Origin: Leuctra nigra
Taxonomy: Eukaryota > Arthropoda > Insecta > Plecoptera > Leuctridae
DNA: 64,000 bases
Reading direction: 5' to 3'
Assembly: GCA_934045905.1 (NCBI GenBank)
Contig: OW203764.1
Span: forward strand, 23,369,109 to 23,433,108
Notes under the pieces: model-generated
Databases searched by the model: none
Told to the model about the DNA's origin: nothing
Seen by the model: the letters and a program-made list of their open reading frames with translations, nothing else
Position numbers and translations under genes: made by a program
In this document: in pieces, positions 1-8,797 of the stretch
Layout: every line of letters begins with the position of its first letter
Numbering within the stretch: the first letter of the stretch is position 1

Positions 1-114
1 TTGGGCGATGAGTATTTCTGCTTCATCACCGAGTGCAAGGATCCAAAGGCCTGTACTATACTGCTTCGAGGAGCTAGCAAAGATGTACTCAACGAAACTG
101 AGCGCAACCTGCAG
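1..114 (+). CDS. CCT3: CCT3 exon (first in window)
   Basis: Open from base 1 in frame 1 for 38 codons, ending ...ERNLQ before the donor GTAACT at 115. Phase 0 junction to the next exon. Encodes the KDPKACTILLRG motif of the gamma subunit. Confidence 0.95.
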
Positions 115-3100
115 GTAACTTGATATACAAGTTAGGACGTAATATAGAAATACTTACTCAATACTATAGGTATGCCCATTAGTAGGGCGGTGTAACGTTT
201 ATTACATTGGCAATTGTCTAGGTACTGAATCATCATCATTCATCAATCTTAAATTATGATTGTAAATTTATCAGCCAAAGAAAAAATGATTTGAAAAATA
301 CCTATAAGGCTATAATGTACTAGTTTTTAAGCCTAGATCCATGATTTCAGTGATATCTTAAACATAACAACAATTTTCTATGTTGAATATTCTGGCATAA
401 AAAATTATCATCTTTAGTCAGGCCAGACCCCATTGGCCATTACACATTAGACCAGCTACCTTTAAACTGTGTTTAATTAACCCAAGTTGTATTCTGTTCT
501 GTCAATACATTACCTACATGATGCTTCTTTTCAGGATGCGCTGCACGTGGCTCGCAACGTGATGCTTGAGCCTCGTCTTGTGCCGGGCGGCGGTGCAGTC
601 GAGATGGCAGTGTCTCAGGCGCTGGCCGAGAAGGGCAAGGCGGTGGGCGGCGTGGGACAGTGGCCGTACCGTGCCGTGGCCACAGCGTTGGAGATCATCC
701 CGCGCACGCTGGCACAGAACTGCGGCGCCAACACCATCCGTACGCTGACGGCACTGCGCGCTAAGCACGCCACCGGTAAGTTTGTCCGTCTTTGTTAAAA
801 TGTTGCTTAATGTATTAATTGATTAATGGTTATCGATCAACTAGAGCGTTCGAATGAGAATTATAATTTAATACACTTCTAAAAAGAAAAATGACTCGGG
901 ATGGCCAGCGATATTGAATTAAAATGGATTATATATACCATATTGATAATTATCGTAATTATCAATCGATTACCTATTGATAATAATTAATAATCATATC
1001 ATATGAAAATCCGTATATTCCGTAATTAAAATCTCGGGGATTCTGTAGAATCTCTCTTTGTGGATCCGCTTCCTGGCGTTTTGGCCCGATGATATTTAAA
1101 TCTGTTCACAGATTTAACGTCATGTTGGCTATCTGGCACCAGGCGGGCAGGGTGTTCCAGAAGCATTAATTAAACCTAATTGTATTCGATATGAACTCCA
1201 TAATCGCTAATGTGTTGCCAACAGAATAATGAAATTTTCAAAATTAGGAGGAAATCTATCAAATAATTGCACACAAATTTATAATTAGACAAAGTTATAA
1301 CTTAAATTCATTTTTTTACTTTTTTTGATTTTCGAACGATATTTAAAGGGTGATACTGATGAGGTGTCGTCATCGAATAAAAAGTCGTTATCGCATTGCA
1401 TGTCCAGGGTTATTGCTGAACACACCTTACTGCAGTGTACAATGGTGTTGCATTTCTTTACAGGTGGTACTACTTGGGGCATCAACGGAGAGACCGGCCA
1501 ACTTGCCGACATGAAGGATTTGGGCATCTGGGAACCATTGACAGTAAAACTTCAGACTTACAAGACTGCCGTTGAGGTAAGTCAAAGGAACATTATTATG
1601 ACTTATTAGTATGGCTTACCTACTTCGTTCACTAGAAAATGAAAATTTTATTCTGAAAATGTTACTTAAAATTTTCTTTTTTCCTCTGAATATTTTAATG
1701 AAATTTATTGATTGGTTCAAATTTTAAAAACATTTTCTGATAGGTTTATCCGATGAATTTAAAATTTTGCAATTTTGCAATTTTTATTATACTACCAATG
1801 TTTTATAAAATTAAAAAAAAAATGATTAAATTATTATTGGTTGAAGTTTAAAACCTACCTAATGTAATATCTTCCGTTTGGTCAAAAGTCAAAAAAATGT
1901 TCCGATTAACTTCAAATTTTGTATGGTAATCAAAACCACTAAATTACTAATAGCTACATAGATTTTACAAATTTTCAGCCCAATTGGTCCTAATTACGAA
2001 TTCATGGTCTGTTAATCACTTGTTCTAGAGCAGGGGTCGGCAACCTTTTTTGGTGAAGGAGCCAATTTCCCAACAATTAATAAATTAGATAAAATGGGAG
2101 GTGCATTAGATGCAATGAAGTAGATGCAATGAAGCAATGCAGTAGATGCAATGAAATATTATAATACACCGAAAATAATAAATTGAATTTCTAGTTTATT
2201 TTGAAATTTTTACGAAGCCCCCAGTTGTTGCCCAGTTGTTTGCAGGATGTTTTTTTTAAGAATTTTGACAAATTTAAAAGTGATTCTGGGACTCTGAAAT
2301 GAACAAATTGAATCAAGTAACTTTAGAACGGTTGCTCCGCACGGCGTTGTTTAGAATTTAAACAATTAAAAAGTGATTCTGGGACTCTAAAAATGAACAA
2401 AATGAATCAAATTACTTTGCAATTGTTTCCACGCAGGCCGTTTTTTAGAATTTAAACAATTTAAAAGTGATTCTGGAACTCTAAAATGAACAAATTGAAT
2501 CAAATAACCTTCCAATTGTCGCTCCCGCAGGGCGTTTTTCCCGAATTTTCACAATTACGATTCGAGATCTTTATTTAAATTATAAAGAGCCATTGAAGAA
2601 CCACCAAGGAGCCGCATGGGGCTCCTGAGCCGCAGGTTGCCGACATTAAAAAACTGTAATAATTAATTAGTTATCTTGGAGTGAACCCTGTTCGGTTTGA
2701 GACGTTGCGTGTATCGGTGCTCGCTCATCAACGCGTTACATCTAGTGGAGCGGTCGCTCCACGCCAGCCAAGTCGTACGGCGCGCGCACACACTCATTTA
2801 AAAAGGCTGGAGCAAACCCACTTTTACTGTAAGCATCAAAGTGGCATTTTCGGCCTACTGGATCTTAAAATTGGAAAATCTCACATTGTTGCGATATATC
2901 TTAATTTCGAGCTATGGCCCACCCTACAACATATACCAAATTTGGGAACAATAGGTTACGCCCTTTGCGCGCTAGAGGGCCGTGAAAACATTGTTTTAGG
3001 GCGGTTTTCATAATAATCTCAGTAGTAGTAGTAGGGTGGAGCTAAAATATGGTAAACAGGCCACAGCATAAACAGCTGAACCGATTGATTTAAAATTTTT

Positions 3101-4856
3101 ACCACATATGCACTTTTGGCGTCTGAGGTGCCTTTTGCTATAACTGGTTTTATGCCGCCATTTTGAAACCGGAAGTGACGTCATATCTCGTCAACGGCTG
3201 GACCGATTGGAACGAAAATTGCGCCAAACGATCCAGACGGTCATCTATATGCATGATAAGTAGCAAAAGACTAAACATTATGTTAAAGAAACCGGAAATG
3301 ACGTAATGAAATTTGAAATACATCGATTGGCTTTTTGGCAACAAAGATTGATCCGATTATTTTGATATTTATGTAACGTATGTACTTTTGACGTCTCATG
3401 TGACTTGTTATAAAACCAACCGGAAGCCGCCATTTTGAAACCGGAAGTGACATCATATATCAATAACGGCTAAATAGATTTCAACGAAACCAGCGCAAAA
3501 CAATTTAGACGGTCAACTTTATGTATTATCATCAATAATATTTGCAGTTTCTCATACCTAAACCGGAAATGACGTCACACATTTTAATAATCTCACAAAT
3601 TTTTGTTTTGATGCAATAAATATACTATTTGAGACAGCTTATAAAATTATAATCATGTTTCAAATATACTTCAAGGGGTCAGAGATTTCAGCCGCCATTT
3701 TTAAACCGGAAGTAACGTCATATCTCAAAAACTGGTAGACAAATCGGTATGAAACTAGCGCCAAACGATTCGGATGGCCATCTCTATGGAATATGAACAG
3801 TACAAATAGAATTTTCCTATTTATGAGACCGGAAATGACGTCATTCAAATGTATAAATTATTATAATTCCCTCCTATACAATAAATACATATTCAGAAAG
3901 CTTAAAATGATACACATCATTTATAGAAATAAATTCTATGTGGCATTGCAGAAAGTTCAGCAGCCATTTTGAAAACCGAAGTGTTTCCATATCTCGGAAC
4001 TGGGTTGACTGATTGGAATGAAACCTTTGCTATTCTTCGTGAAAGATCATTTAAAGCAATTATTTAGGACCATACGCTGCTATTCATTAGTGGTAACGAA
4101 ATTGTAAAGGGTGATGATTTATTAAAAGAATTTAGTAATTGTTCATTTCATATGTGTCACAAGTTGTTAGAATAAACTAAAAAAAGGAGTGATATCCCCA
4201 TAAAAAACACTTCGTGTAAAAATACCAGCCAAGTCTCTTCAACTAAAAAAAAATATGAAATCTAAAAATTCTGCACTGAAAAGTAGTGATATCAAAAAAT
4301 TAGCCAAGTCAAAACTTTATTTGAAAATCAAAAAATACTTGGCGCATCGTTTTTTTTAGGGCATTATAGGTATACTATGTATATGTATATTTCATGTATA
4401 ATTTATAATTGGCTTATACTTCCAAGCTATTTAAGTACACGATGCGCCAAGTATTTTTTGATTTTCAAATAAAGTTTTGACTTGGCTAATTTTTTGATAT
4501 CACTACTTTTCAGTGCAGAATTTTTAGATTTCATATTTTTTTTTAGTTGAAGAGACTTGGCTGGTATTTTTACACGAATTACAGCTTACACCGAGCGTTT
4601 TCTTAGTTAACTTGTGATTTTATGTATCAATTTGTCAAATCTTTCAAATCCAACCAGTACTTTTTGTAAATTAATTCATAAATTACAGTTCATTTTTTAC
4701 ATTCAAGTAAAATATACCTTCTCTGCAATTTTTTCTTCTTTCTTCCAGACGGCAATTTTGTTGCTCCGTATCGATGACATCGTGTCTGGTTCAAAGAAGA
4801 AGGACCGTGAAGCAGAGGCTAAGGCTCAACCTTCCGAGGCTGCAATGCAGGAGTAA
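1..4856 (+). CDS. CCT3: CCT3, T-complex protein 1 subunit gamma (C-terminal 191 residues, 5' partial)
   Basis: Subunit gamma of the eight-member cytosolic TRiC/CCT chaperonin, which folds actin, tubulin and WD40 proteins with ATP. Four exons (1-114, 535-775, 1464-1576, 4749-4856) join in frame to 191 residues and a TAA stop. The joined product contains family signatures: CKDPKACTILLRGAS in the first exon, LVPGGGAVEMAV and EQWPYRAVA-like GQWPYRAVATALEIIPRTL in the second, WGINGETGQLADMKDLGIWEP in parts across the third, and the conserved C-terminal LLLRIDDIVSG in the last. All introns have GT-AG ends. The part present covers the distal intermediate and equatorial ATPase regions; roughly the first 350 residues of a normal ~545-residue subunit lie upstream of the window. 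Intron 3 has been enlarged to 3.2 kb by repeats. The family assignment is secure from sequence similarity; nothing looks broken. Confidence 0.96.
115..534 (+). other. CCT3 intron
   Basis: AT-rich spacer between two CCT3 exons with GT at 115 and TTTTCAG ending at 534. I see no repeat or other gene in it. Confidence 0.85.
535..775 (+). CDS. CCT3: CCT3 exon (equatorial domain part)
   Basis: Starts after TTTTCAG and ends before GTAAGT at 776 (phase 1). Encodes LVPGGGAVEMAV, where the GGG segment is conserved in all CCT subunits, then WPYRAVATALEIIPRTLAQNCG. Clearly more GC-rich than its introns. Confidence 0.96.
776..1463 (+). other. CCT3 intron
   Basis: AT-rich intron of 688 bp. A stretch near 905-1000 is rich in ATTGATAATTA-type words. 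No gene or clear mobile element seen. Confidence 0.85.
1464..1576 (+). CDS. CCT3: CCT3 exon
   Basis: Follows TTTACAG; the split Gly codon G|GT is restored. Encodes the INGETGQLADMKDLGIWEP block and ends QTYKTAVE before GTAAGT at 1577. Confidence 0.96.
1577..2030 (+). other. CCT3 intron 3, first part
   Basis: AT-rich intronic sequence with several weak 'gattggtt-caaattttaaa' words that resemble the interior of the family B repeats further along the window. No defined ends. Confidence 0.5.
2031..2644. mobile_element. hAT-like non-autonomous element, right end truncated
   Basis: Begins CAGGGGTCGGCAACCT and closes with AGGTTGCCGAC, the reverse complement of the same end lacking the outermost bases. 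Next to the right end is GGAGCCGCATGGGGCTCCTGAGCC, typical of the sub-terminal sequence of Charlie-like hAT elements in many animals. Because the outer bases of the right end are missing, no target duplication can be scored. It holds no coding capacity. The interior is mostly a tandem repeat, listed separately. Confidence 0.65.
2262..2550. repeat. Tandem repeat, three ~93-bp units inside the hAT-like element
   Basis: The block AAGTGATTCTGG-GACTCT-AAATGAACAAA-TGAATCAA recurs at 2279, 2372 and 2466, spacing 93-94 bp, each followed by a CGCA(C/G)GGCGTT-like segment. The copies are diverged by a few bases. Confidence 0.75.
2681..2741 (+). repeat. Family B repeat, terminal fragment
   Basis: Contains GTGCTCGCTCATCAACGCGTTAC, shown in two overlapping pieces in the full copies at 12538-13312 and 18062-19072. 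Here only the last ~60 bp are present and they abut the CTAG end of family A copy 1, so A1 probably inserted into, or replaced, the end of a family B copy. Confidence 0.6.
2742..4578 (-). mobile_element. Family A composite repeat, copy A1 (in CCT3 intron 3)
   Basis: Drawn in the orientation opposite to copies A2 and A3. Starts with CTAGTGGAGCGGTCGCTCCAC-type hairpin (stem GTGGAGCG/CGCTCCAC, 2742-2762), followed by ~400 bp of unique sequence containing a GTA microsatellite at 3021-3034. Then comes a run of modules alternating CCGGAAGTGACGTCATATCTC-like and CCGGAAATGACGTCA-like cores about every 125-140 bp (near 3175, 3297, 3445, 3568, 3708, 3833, 3976), several preceded by GCCGCCATTTTG. It closes with a large foldback (4190-4578). 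No coding capacity. Class not certain; see copies A2 and A3. Confidence 0.75.
4190..4578. repeat. Large foldback (inverted repeat) at the end of family A copy A1
   Basis: Arms of about 155 bp run from GTGTAAAAATACCAGCCAAG to ACTTGGCGCATCG and back, around an AT-rich loop of ~90 bp (TTATAGGTATACTATG...). The right arm stops at TTTTTACACGAA, so the outermost ~15 bp seen in copies A2/A3 are missing here. Confidence 0.85.
4579..4748 (+). other. End of CCT3 intron 3
   Basis: Ordinary AT-rich sequence ending in the pyrimidine-rich acceptor TTTCTTCCAG at 4748. Confidence 0.8.
4749..4856 (+). CDS. CCT3: CCT3 last coding exon
   Basis: Encodes TAILLLRIDDIVSGSKKK and a charged tail ending SEAAMQE, then TAA. 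The LLRIDDIVSG block is the conserved C-terminus of the gamma subunit. Confidence 0.96.
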   Translation, partial: TAILLLRIDDIVSGSKKKDREAEAKAQPSEAAMQE

Positions 4857-5262
4857 CACAACGTTTGTTAGCAATAATCAAGTAGCGTTTGAAAACGGTT
4901 ACTTGGTTGGTTAATCAATTGAAACGTGTTATGAACCCACTTATGTACCGGTTTACAGGAGCACTTTTGCATTTCATTGAGGCATTTAATCCTATGATTG
5001 ATGCTGCTATTAAAAATATGCCTTCTCCACATCTTTTGAAGTGTCTGGTAAACGAATGGACATTGCTTAAGGCTTTAAAGTTTCAAGTATTAACAATAAA
5101 TTTGCTATCTACCTACTTATTATTTGTCTAGCAGCCTAATGTTAATTTTATTTATAATGTCATTCTTGATGTTTCATCTAGGTGATTTATACAAAAAATG
5201 CAAATATATGTTAAATTCCAATGCACAATTCTCCACAATTTTATTTTGAATATACCTATACC
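4857..5262 (+). other. CCT3 3' UTR and downstream spacer
   Basis: AT-rich, with a consensus AATAAA at 5095-5100, about 240 bp after the stop, as the most likely polyadenylation signal. The hAT element begins ~160 bp beyond it. Confidence 0.6.
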
Positions 5263-6668
5263 CAGTGGCGGCCGGTGCCTTGTCTAGTAGGTGGGGCGCA
5301 ATACCGAAGTTGTCCTCGACCCCAGGGGGGGTCTGGGGGGAACCCCCAGCCGGCGGAGCCAACCCGCCGGAGGCGGAAATTTTTGAAATAATGAACACTA
5401 TCAAGTCATAAGTTAATGATTTGGGAGCGTTCCATTTAAGTTTAGAGTAGTTGAGAAATCGCACTTATTACGTCGTGCGGTAAGTAGTTTCTTCTGTCAT
5501 CAAAAGCATAGCCGGGTTTTCTCTGATTCCGCACCAAGTAGAGGCGCGCTTTTTTTTATCAGGTTTCCCCGTAGCCATCTCATTTTCATCTTGCATATGA
5601 TTCCATTTTATTTTTCCATACTAATATTGTTGTTGATTCTTATATTGTAGCCTGGATATAATATTGTTCCATGAATTCATTAAAGCATTGTTGAGTTGAC
5701 ACAACACAACATTGTTGAGTTGAGTTGATTGTTGAGTTGTGTTGAGTTGACACTCAACTCAACAATGAGTCTGGTAGCGATTGGACGAGTTTTCCTATTG
5801 TTGTTAAAAATTCGTTCTTAGTGCGCATACGATACGGCATTTTCGACGATTTTGGAAAACATTCATTGGCTTATATTTCTATTAGGTAAATAAAGAGCAA
5901 GCAGTGAAACAAAATAACGCGTTTATAGTTCACAACCACACATTCATGTGTGCCATTCCATCCAAAGATAAAAACATTGATTTGAGAATTTTGTGTACTA
6001 AGAAGACACACAGCTCGACAAAGTTGATGCGCCACTTACATTATGAGTCTAGTAGAGTAGGAGACAATGATGTACCGATAGGTACTGATGAACAAAACAT
6101 AATTTACACTGATAATTATTTAATTTATCTGAAGAAATCCATAAGAAAAACATTAACGCTTCAAAACGATTAGCGGGAACGTTGAGTGATGGACGAGAAG
6201 TATGATCCAAGAGCTAAAAGCATCAAGCCCGATGATTGCCGAATGCCGTCGGCACAAAGATTCTGTGCCCCAACACCGCGGTTCGGCTCGAGCGCTGCTA
6301 TGGCGAGAACGCAAGAGCGCATGCGTCAACTTCTAGAATGACGTCACGAGTGGGGCACGGTATTAGCTGTGCCCCTGGTTGCCTACCCAGCCAGGTGCCG
6401 CTAAGATTTCAAGCGGGCGACGGAATATACAGTAATTTCATTGATTTGGAGAGCGTATGGATGGGACTTTCAACATTTTACATTACAAATTGAACATTTA
6501 AATTGTTCAAATTGAACATTTAATTTGTTCTCAGAATAATTATTGGTTGTTATTTGCAGAATATTATAATAAATCATTGAGGAATTAAATCATATTTTTT
6601 TTTTAGGTATAACCTGATATTTTAGGTAGGGCACGTGCCCCTGTGCCCCAATGCACCAGCCGCCACTG
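5263..6668. mobile_element. hAT-superfamily element, 1.4 kb, with perfect 8-bp target duplication
   Basis: Terminal inverted repeats CAGTGGCGGCCGGTGC (5263) and GCACCAGCCGCCACTG (to 6668) match at 15 of 16 positions. Both sides are flanked by the same 8 bp, CCTATACC (5255-5262 and 6669-6676). An 8-bp duplication with CAG...CTG ends is diagnostic of hAT transposons. Internally there is a GTTGA-rich microsatellite at about 5690-5770 and an 89-codon frame at 5904-6173 that I do not recognise. No transposase domain (RW/dimerisation) is visible, so the element is non-autonomous or decayed. Confidence 0.85.
5690..5770. repeat. GTTGA/TCAAC microsatellite with hairpin potential
   Basis: Repeated TTGAG and its complement CTCAA alternate (GTTGAGTTGA ... 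CACTCAACTCAACA), so the stretch can fold on itself. It lies inside the hAT element. Confidence 0.7.
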
Positions 6669-6862
6669 CCTATACCTACCAACCGTCATCTGAGGTCTGT
6701 TCATTCGTTGCAACAAGTGTATGAACTATACATGTAATAAAAACTATACCTACTGTAGTCTATACTGAACTGTTTGACTGACAAAAGATACGAGTTGGTA
6801 TAGAATTTTCCACCCTTGGTATGGGGCGAGTGGCAGCTGTTGTAGTGTCAGTGTAAAGCCTG
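6669..6862 (+). other. Spacer between hAT element and CpG-rich block
   Basis: Begins with the right copy of the 8-bp target duplication. No gene or other repeat seen. Confidence 0.6.
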
Positions 6863-6951
6863 TCTTCCATGGTCGCGATGATTTCGCCGTGATGTTGCTT
6901 TGCCGTTTGATTTTTCAGTCGTCTTCTTCCATAGTCGCGATGTTTTCGCCG
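6863..6951. repeat. Direct repeat of a 27-bp CpG-containing motif
   Basis: TCTTCCATGGTCGCGATGATTTCGCCG-type motif at 6863-6889 recurs at 6925-6951 with 25 of 27 bases the same. A partial inverted copy (CCATGGAAGA) lies at about 7151. The repeats sit just upstream of a promoter-like cluster. Confidence 0.7.
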
Positions 6952-6959
6952 CCTCGTCA

Positions 6960-7110
6960 TGGTATTTCCGACTCCCTGATTGGTTCAGCAGTAACCGCGC
7001 ATGCGCACAATGCAGCGTCAAAAAATTGCCGCGTTGGTTATTAAAGTTGGCGGCGATTCGCATGACGTCACGCGTTGCTGCAATTCGAGCTCTGATTGGC
7101 TGAGAGACCC
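6960..7110. promoter_or_regulatory. Promoter-like CpG block: CCAAT boxes, NRF1/EWG-type site and CRE
   Basis: Within 150 bp there are two ATTGG (inverted CCAAT) boxes at 6979 and 7095, the palindrome GCGCATGCGC at 6997-7006 (NRF-1/Erect wing consensus), and a perfect CRE TGACGTCA at 7063-7070. CpG density is far above the neighbourhood. Such a combination is typical of housekeeping promoters. It lies 1.6 kb upstream of the ash1 start codon, so I infer that it may drive ash1, but no transcription start can be read from sequence alone. Confidence 0.4.
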
Positions 7111-7255
7111 GCTCGAAGGCAAAAAACCGCGTTGCGGCAAAAAAACGCTACCATGGAAGACGTGCTTAAGTCAACCGAACAGACCTATTGTGTCCTTCAC
7201 GACGAATTGTTATTAATATCAACATCATCTAAAATTTAGGGGAGAGGGAAAGGTC

Positions 7256-7285
7256 AATAATAATAATAATAATAATATCTTTATT
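7256..7285. repeat. AAT trinucleotide microsatellite
   Basis: Eight or so consecutive AAT units, immediately before a partial family B repeat. Confidence 0.85.
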
Positions 7286-7316
7286 GAGAGACAAATAAAT
7301 TTACTGCAATAGATTA

Positions 7317-7450
7317 TTGAGCGAGCGTCTCCATTCTGCACTTTTGGACACTTCCTCTGTTTTTTTTTTGACGGCACAGGTCACAATTTTTATCCGATAG
7401 AGCCGAAATTTTGCAGACACTAATATTATTCTAACTTAATCGTGTATAGT
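7317..7450 (+). repeat. Family B repeat, 5' fragment
   Basis: TTGAGCGAGCGTCTCC followed by TTTTGGACAC-TTCCTCTGTTTTTT and GAAATTTTGCAGACAC matches the start of the family B copy at 18062 with clear divergence. The rest of the element is absent. Confidence 0.55.
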
Positions 7451-8659
7451 TTTTGAGGCTCGACTGCCCTCAACAACCAACACATGAACAAAACTCGGTA
7501 AAACATGAGCACATGAACATTTACATGAATGATGCTCTTCAAGACCAAAAGTTACATTATGAGTATTAAAATTATGATGCAAAGATGAAGGGGATTAGAT
7601 TTGTATTGTAAATAATTCTGTATTGTATTGTAACATTCTGTATTGTAAATAATTCTGGAATGATTGCGGTTGAATACAAGTTGAACGGACACAGAGTCGA
7701 GCATATTTACCAAGGTAATTGATATCGACTTCTGACATCAATCAAGCCATTCAACAAGCATGATATTGATTTATTGTGGCAAACTTGGCGGCAACACGGC
7801 AAGGCAGACGAAGTTCGTACCTATTTGAAATTTGAATCTCGCGGTAAGGACATGAGTTAGTACTTAGTCCAAAGAACTTCAAAAGAAATTGTAAGAAGGA
7901 TCAAGTCGTTGGAGAACTTTATTACTTTTCCTCATTAATATGTTGTTTTTAGGTTTCATGCTATAAACACATAATAAAGCATACTTTCTTATATGTTATC
8001 TCCATATTTCAAATAAAAAGAGCATTATTTTTACCCTCAAATGATATTTAAATCCCCCCTCCTCCTTTAATCAGATTCATTCATCGCCATTTTGTTTTGC
8101 AGAGTGTTTACGGTTGTGAAGTGAATGATGGAAGTGGTTCATATTTCAGGTAAACATCACTTTGATTAATTCTTGAATTTGCATATTAAAAGCGCCAAGG
8201 CTGAATACTTCATTATTATCAACTTCGTAATGGAACATGTTCATCTCCGAGCTATTGACAGATGAATCCGCTAATTATTTCATGTAGAAATTGAAACAAT
8301 AAAAACTGGATGCTTTGAGCTGTCTGCAAAGGCCACTGTCCCTGCTAAAAAATGTGGCCTTATTGCTTCAAGATTAATGCACTACCCATAGATTATGTAC
8401 GGATGTACATAGTCAATATGTATAGTTAGCGCCAAATTGTGTATCTTATTAACGTTACTAACCGTCATTTTGTCAAAATACAGCCTCTAACTTCTTTCTA
8501 TGGAGTTCATTAGTATTCAGTCTTTTCTATGAAAAAAAAACTTGTCTCCCTGGCCATTTGTATGTTCCTACAATAAACAATGAGAATAGTATGGGTAGGT
8601 AGTGTGACCTTACTGTGTAAACAAACTGAATGTTATAGCCAAGTTTCTGTTTATGGCAG
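7451..8659 (+). other. Upstream region of ash1, possible 5' UTR exon at ~8100-8150
   Basis: Mostly AT-rich. At 8100-8150 a short segment follows TTTTGTTTTGCAG and ends in TTTCAG|GTAAAC, so it could be a non-coding leader exon joining the acceptor TTATGGCAG at 8659. It would contain a 13-codon upstream ORF. No coding potential in phase with ash1 exists upstream. Confidence 0.3.
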
Positions 8660-8683
8660 ATAAAATGCAACAATAAATGTTGT

Positions 8684-8797
8684 ATGGAACCATACAGTAT
8701 GCCCCAGCTAGACAAATCGTCGCCAGTCTATTCGCAAACGCAATACGAAGGCGACGATAGTTCTTCCCGTAGGCAGCAAACTGGAAATGCTAAGAAG
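8684..8797 (+). CDS. ash1: ash1 exon 1 (residues 1-38, start codon)
   Basis: Begins [16 protein letters not shown] at 8684 within an exon that opens after the acceptor at 8659. Ends ...GNAKK before GTAAGT. The ATG context is weak (T at -3). The opening resembles the MDPRN start of vertebrate ASH1L. Confidence 0.8.

Noticed and set aside
5904..6173. 89-codon frame inside the hAT element as transposase
   Set aside because: No hAT dimerisation or catalytic motif; kept only as a note in the element entry.
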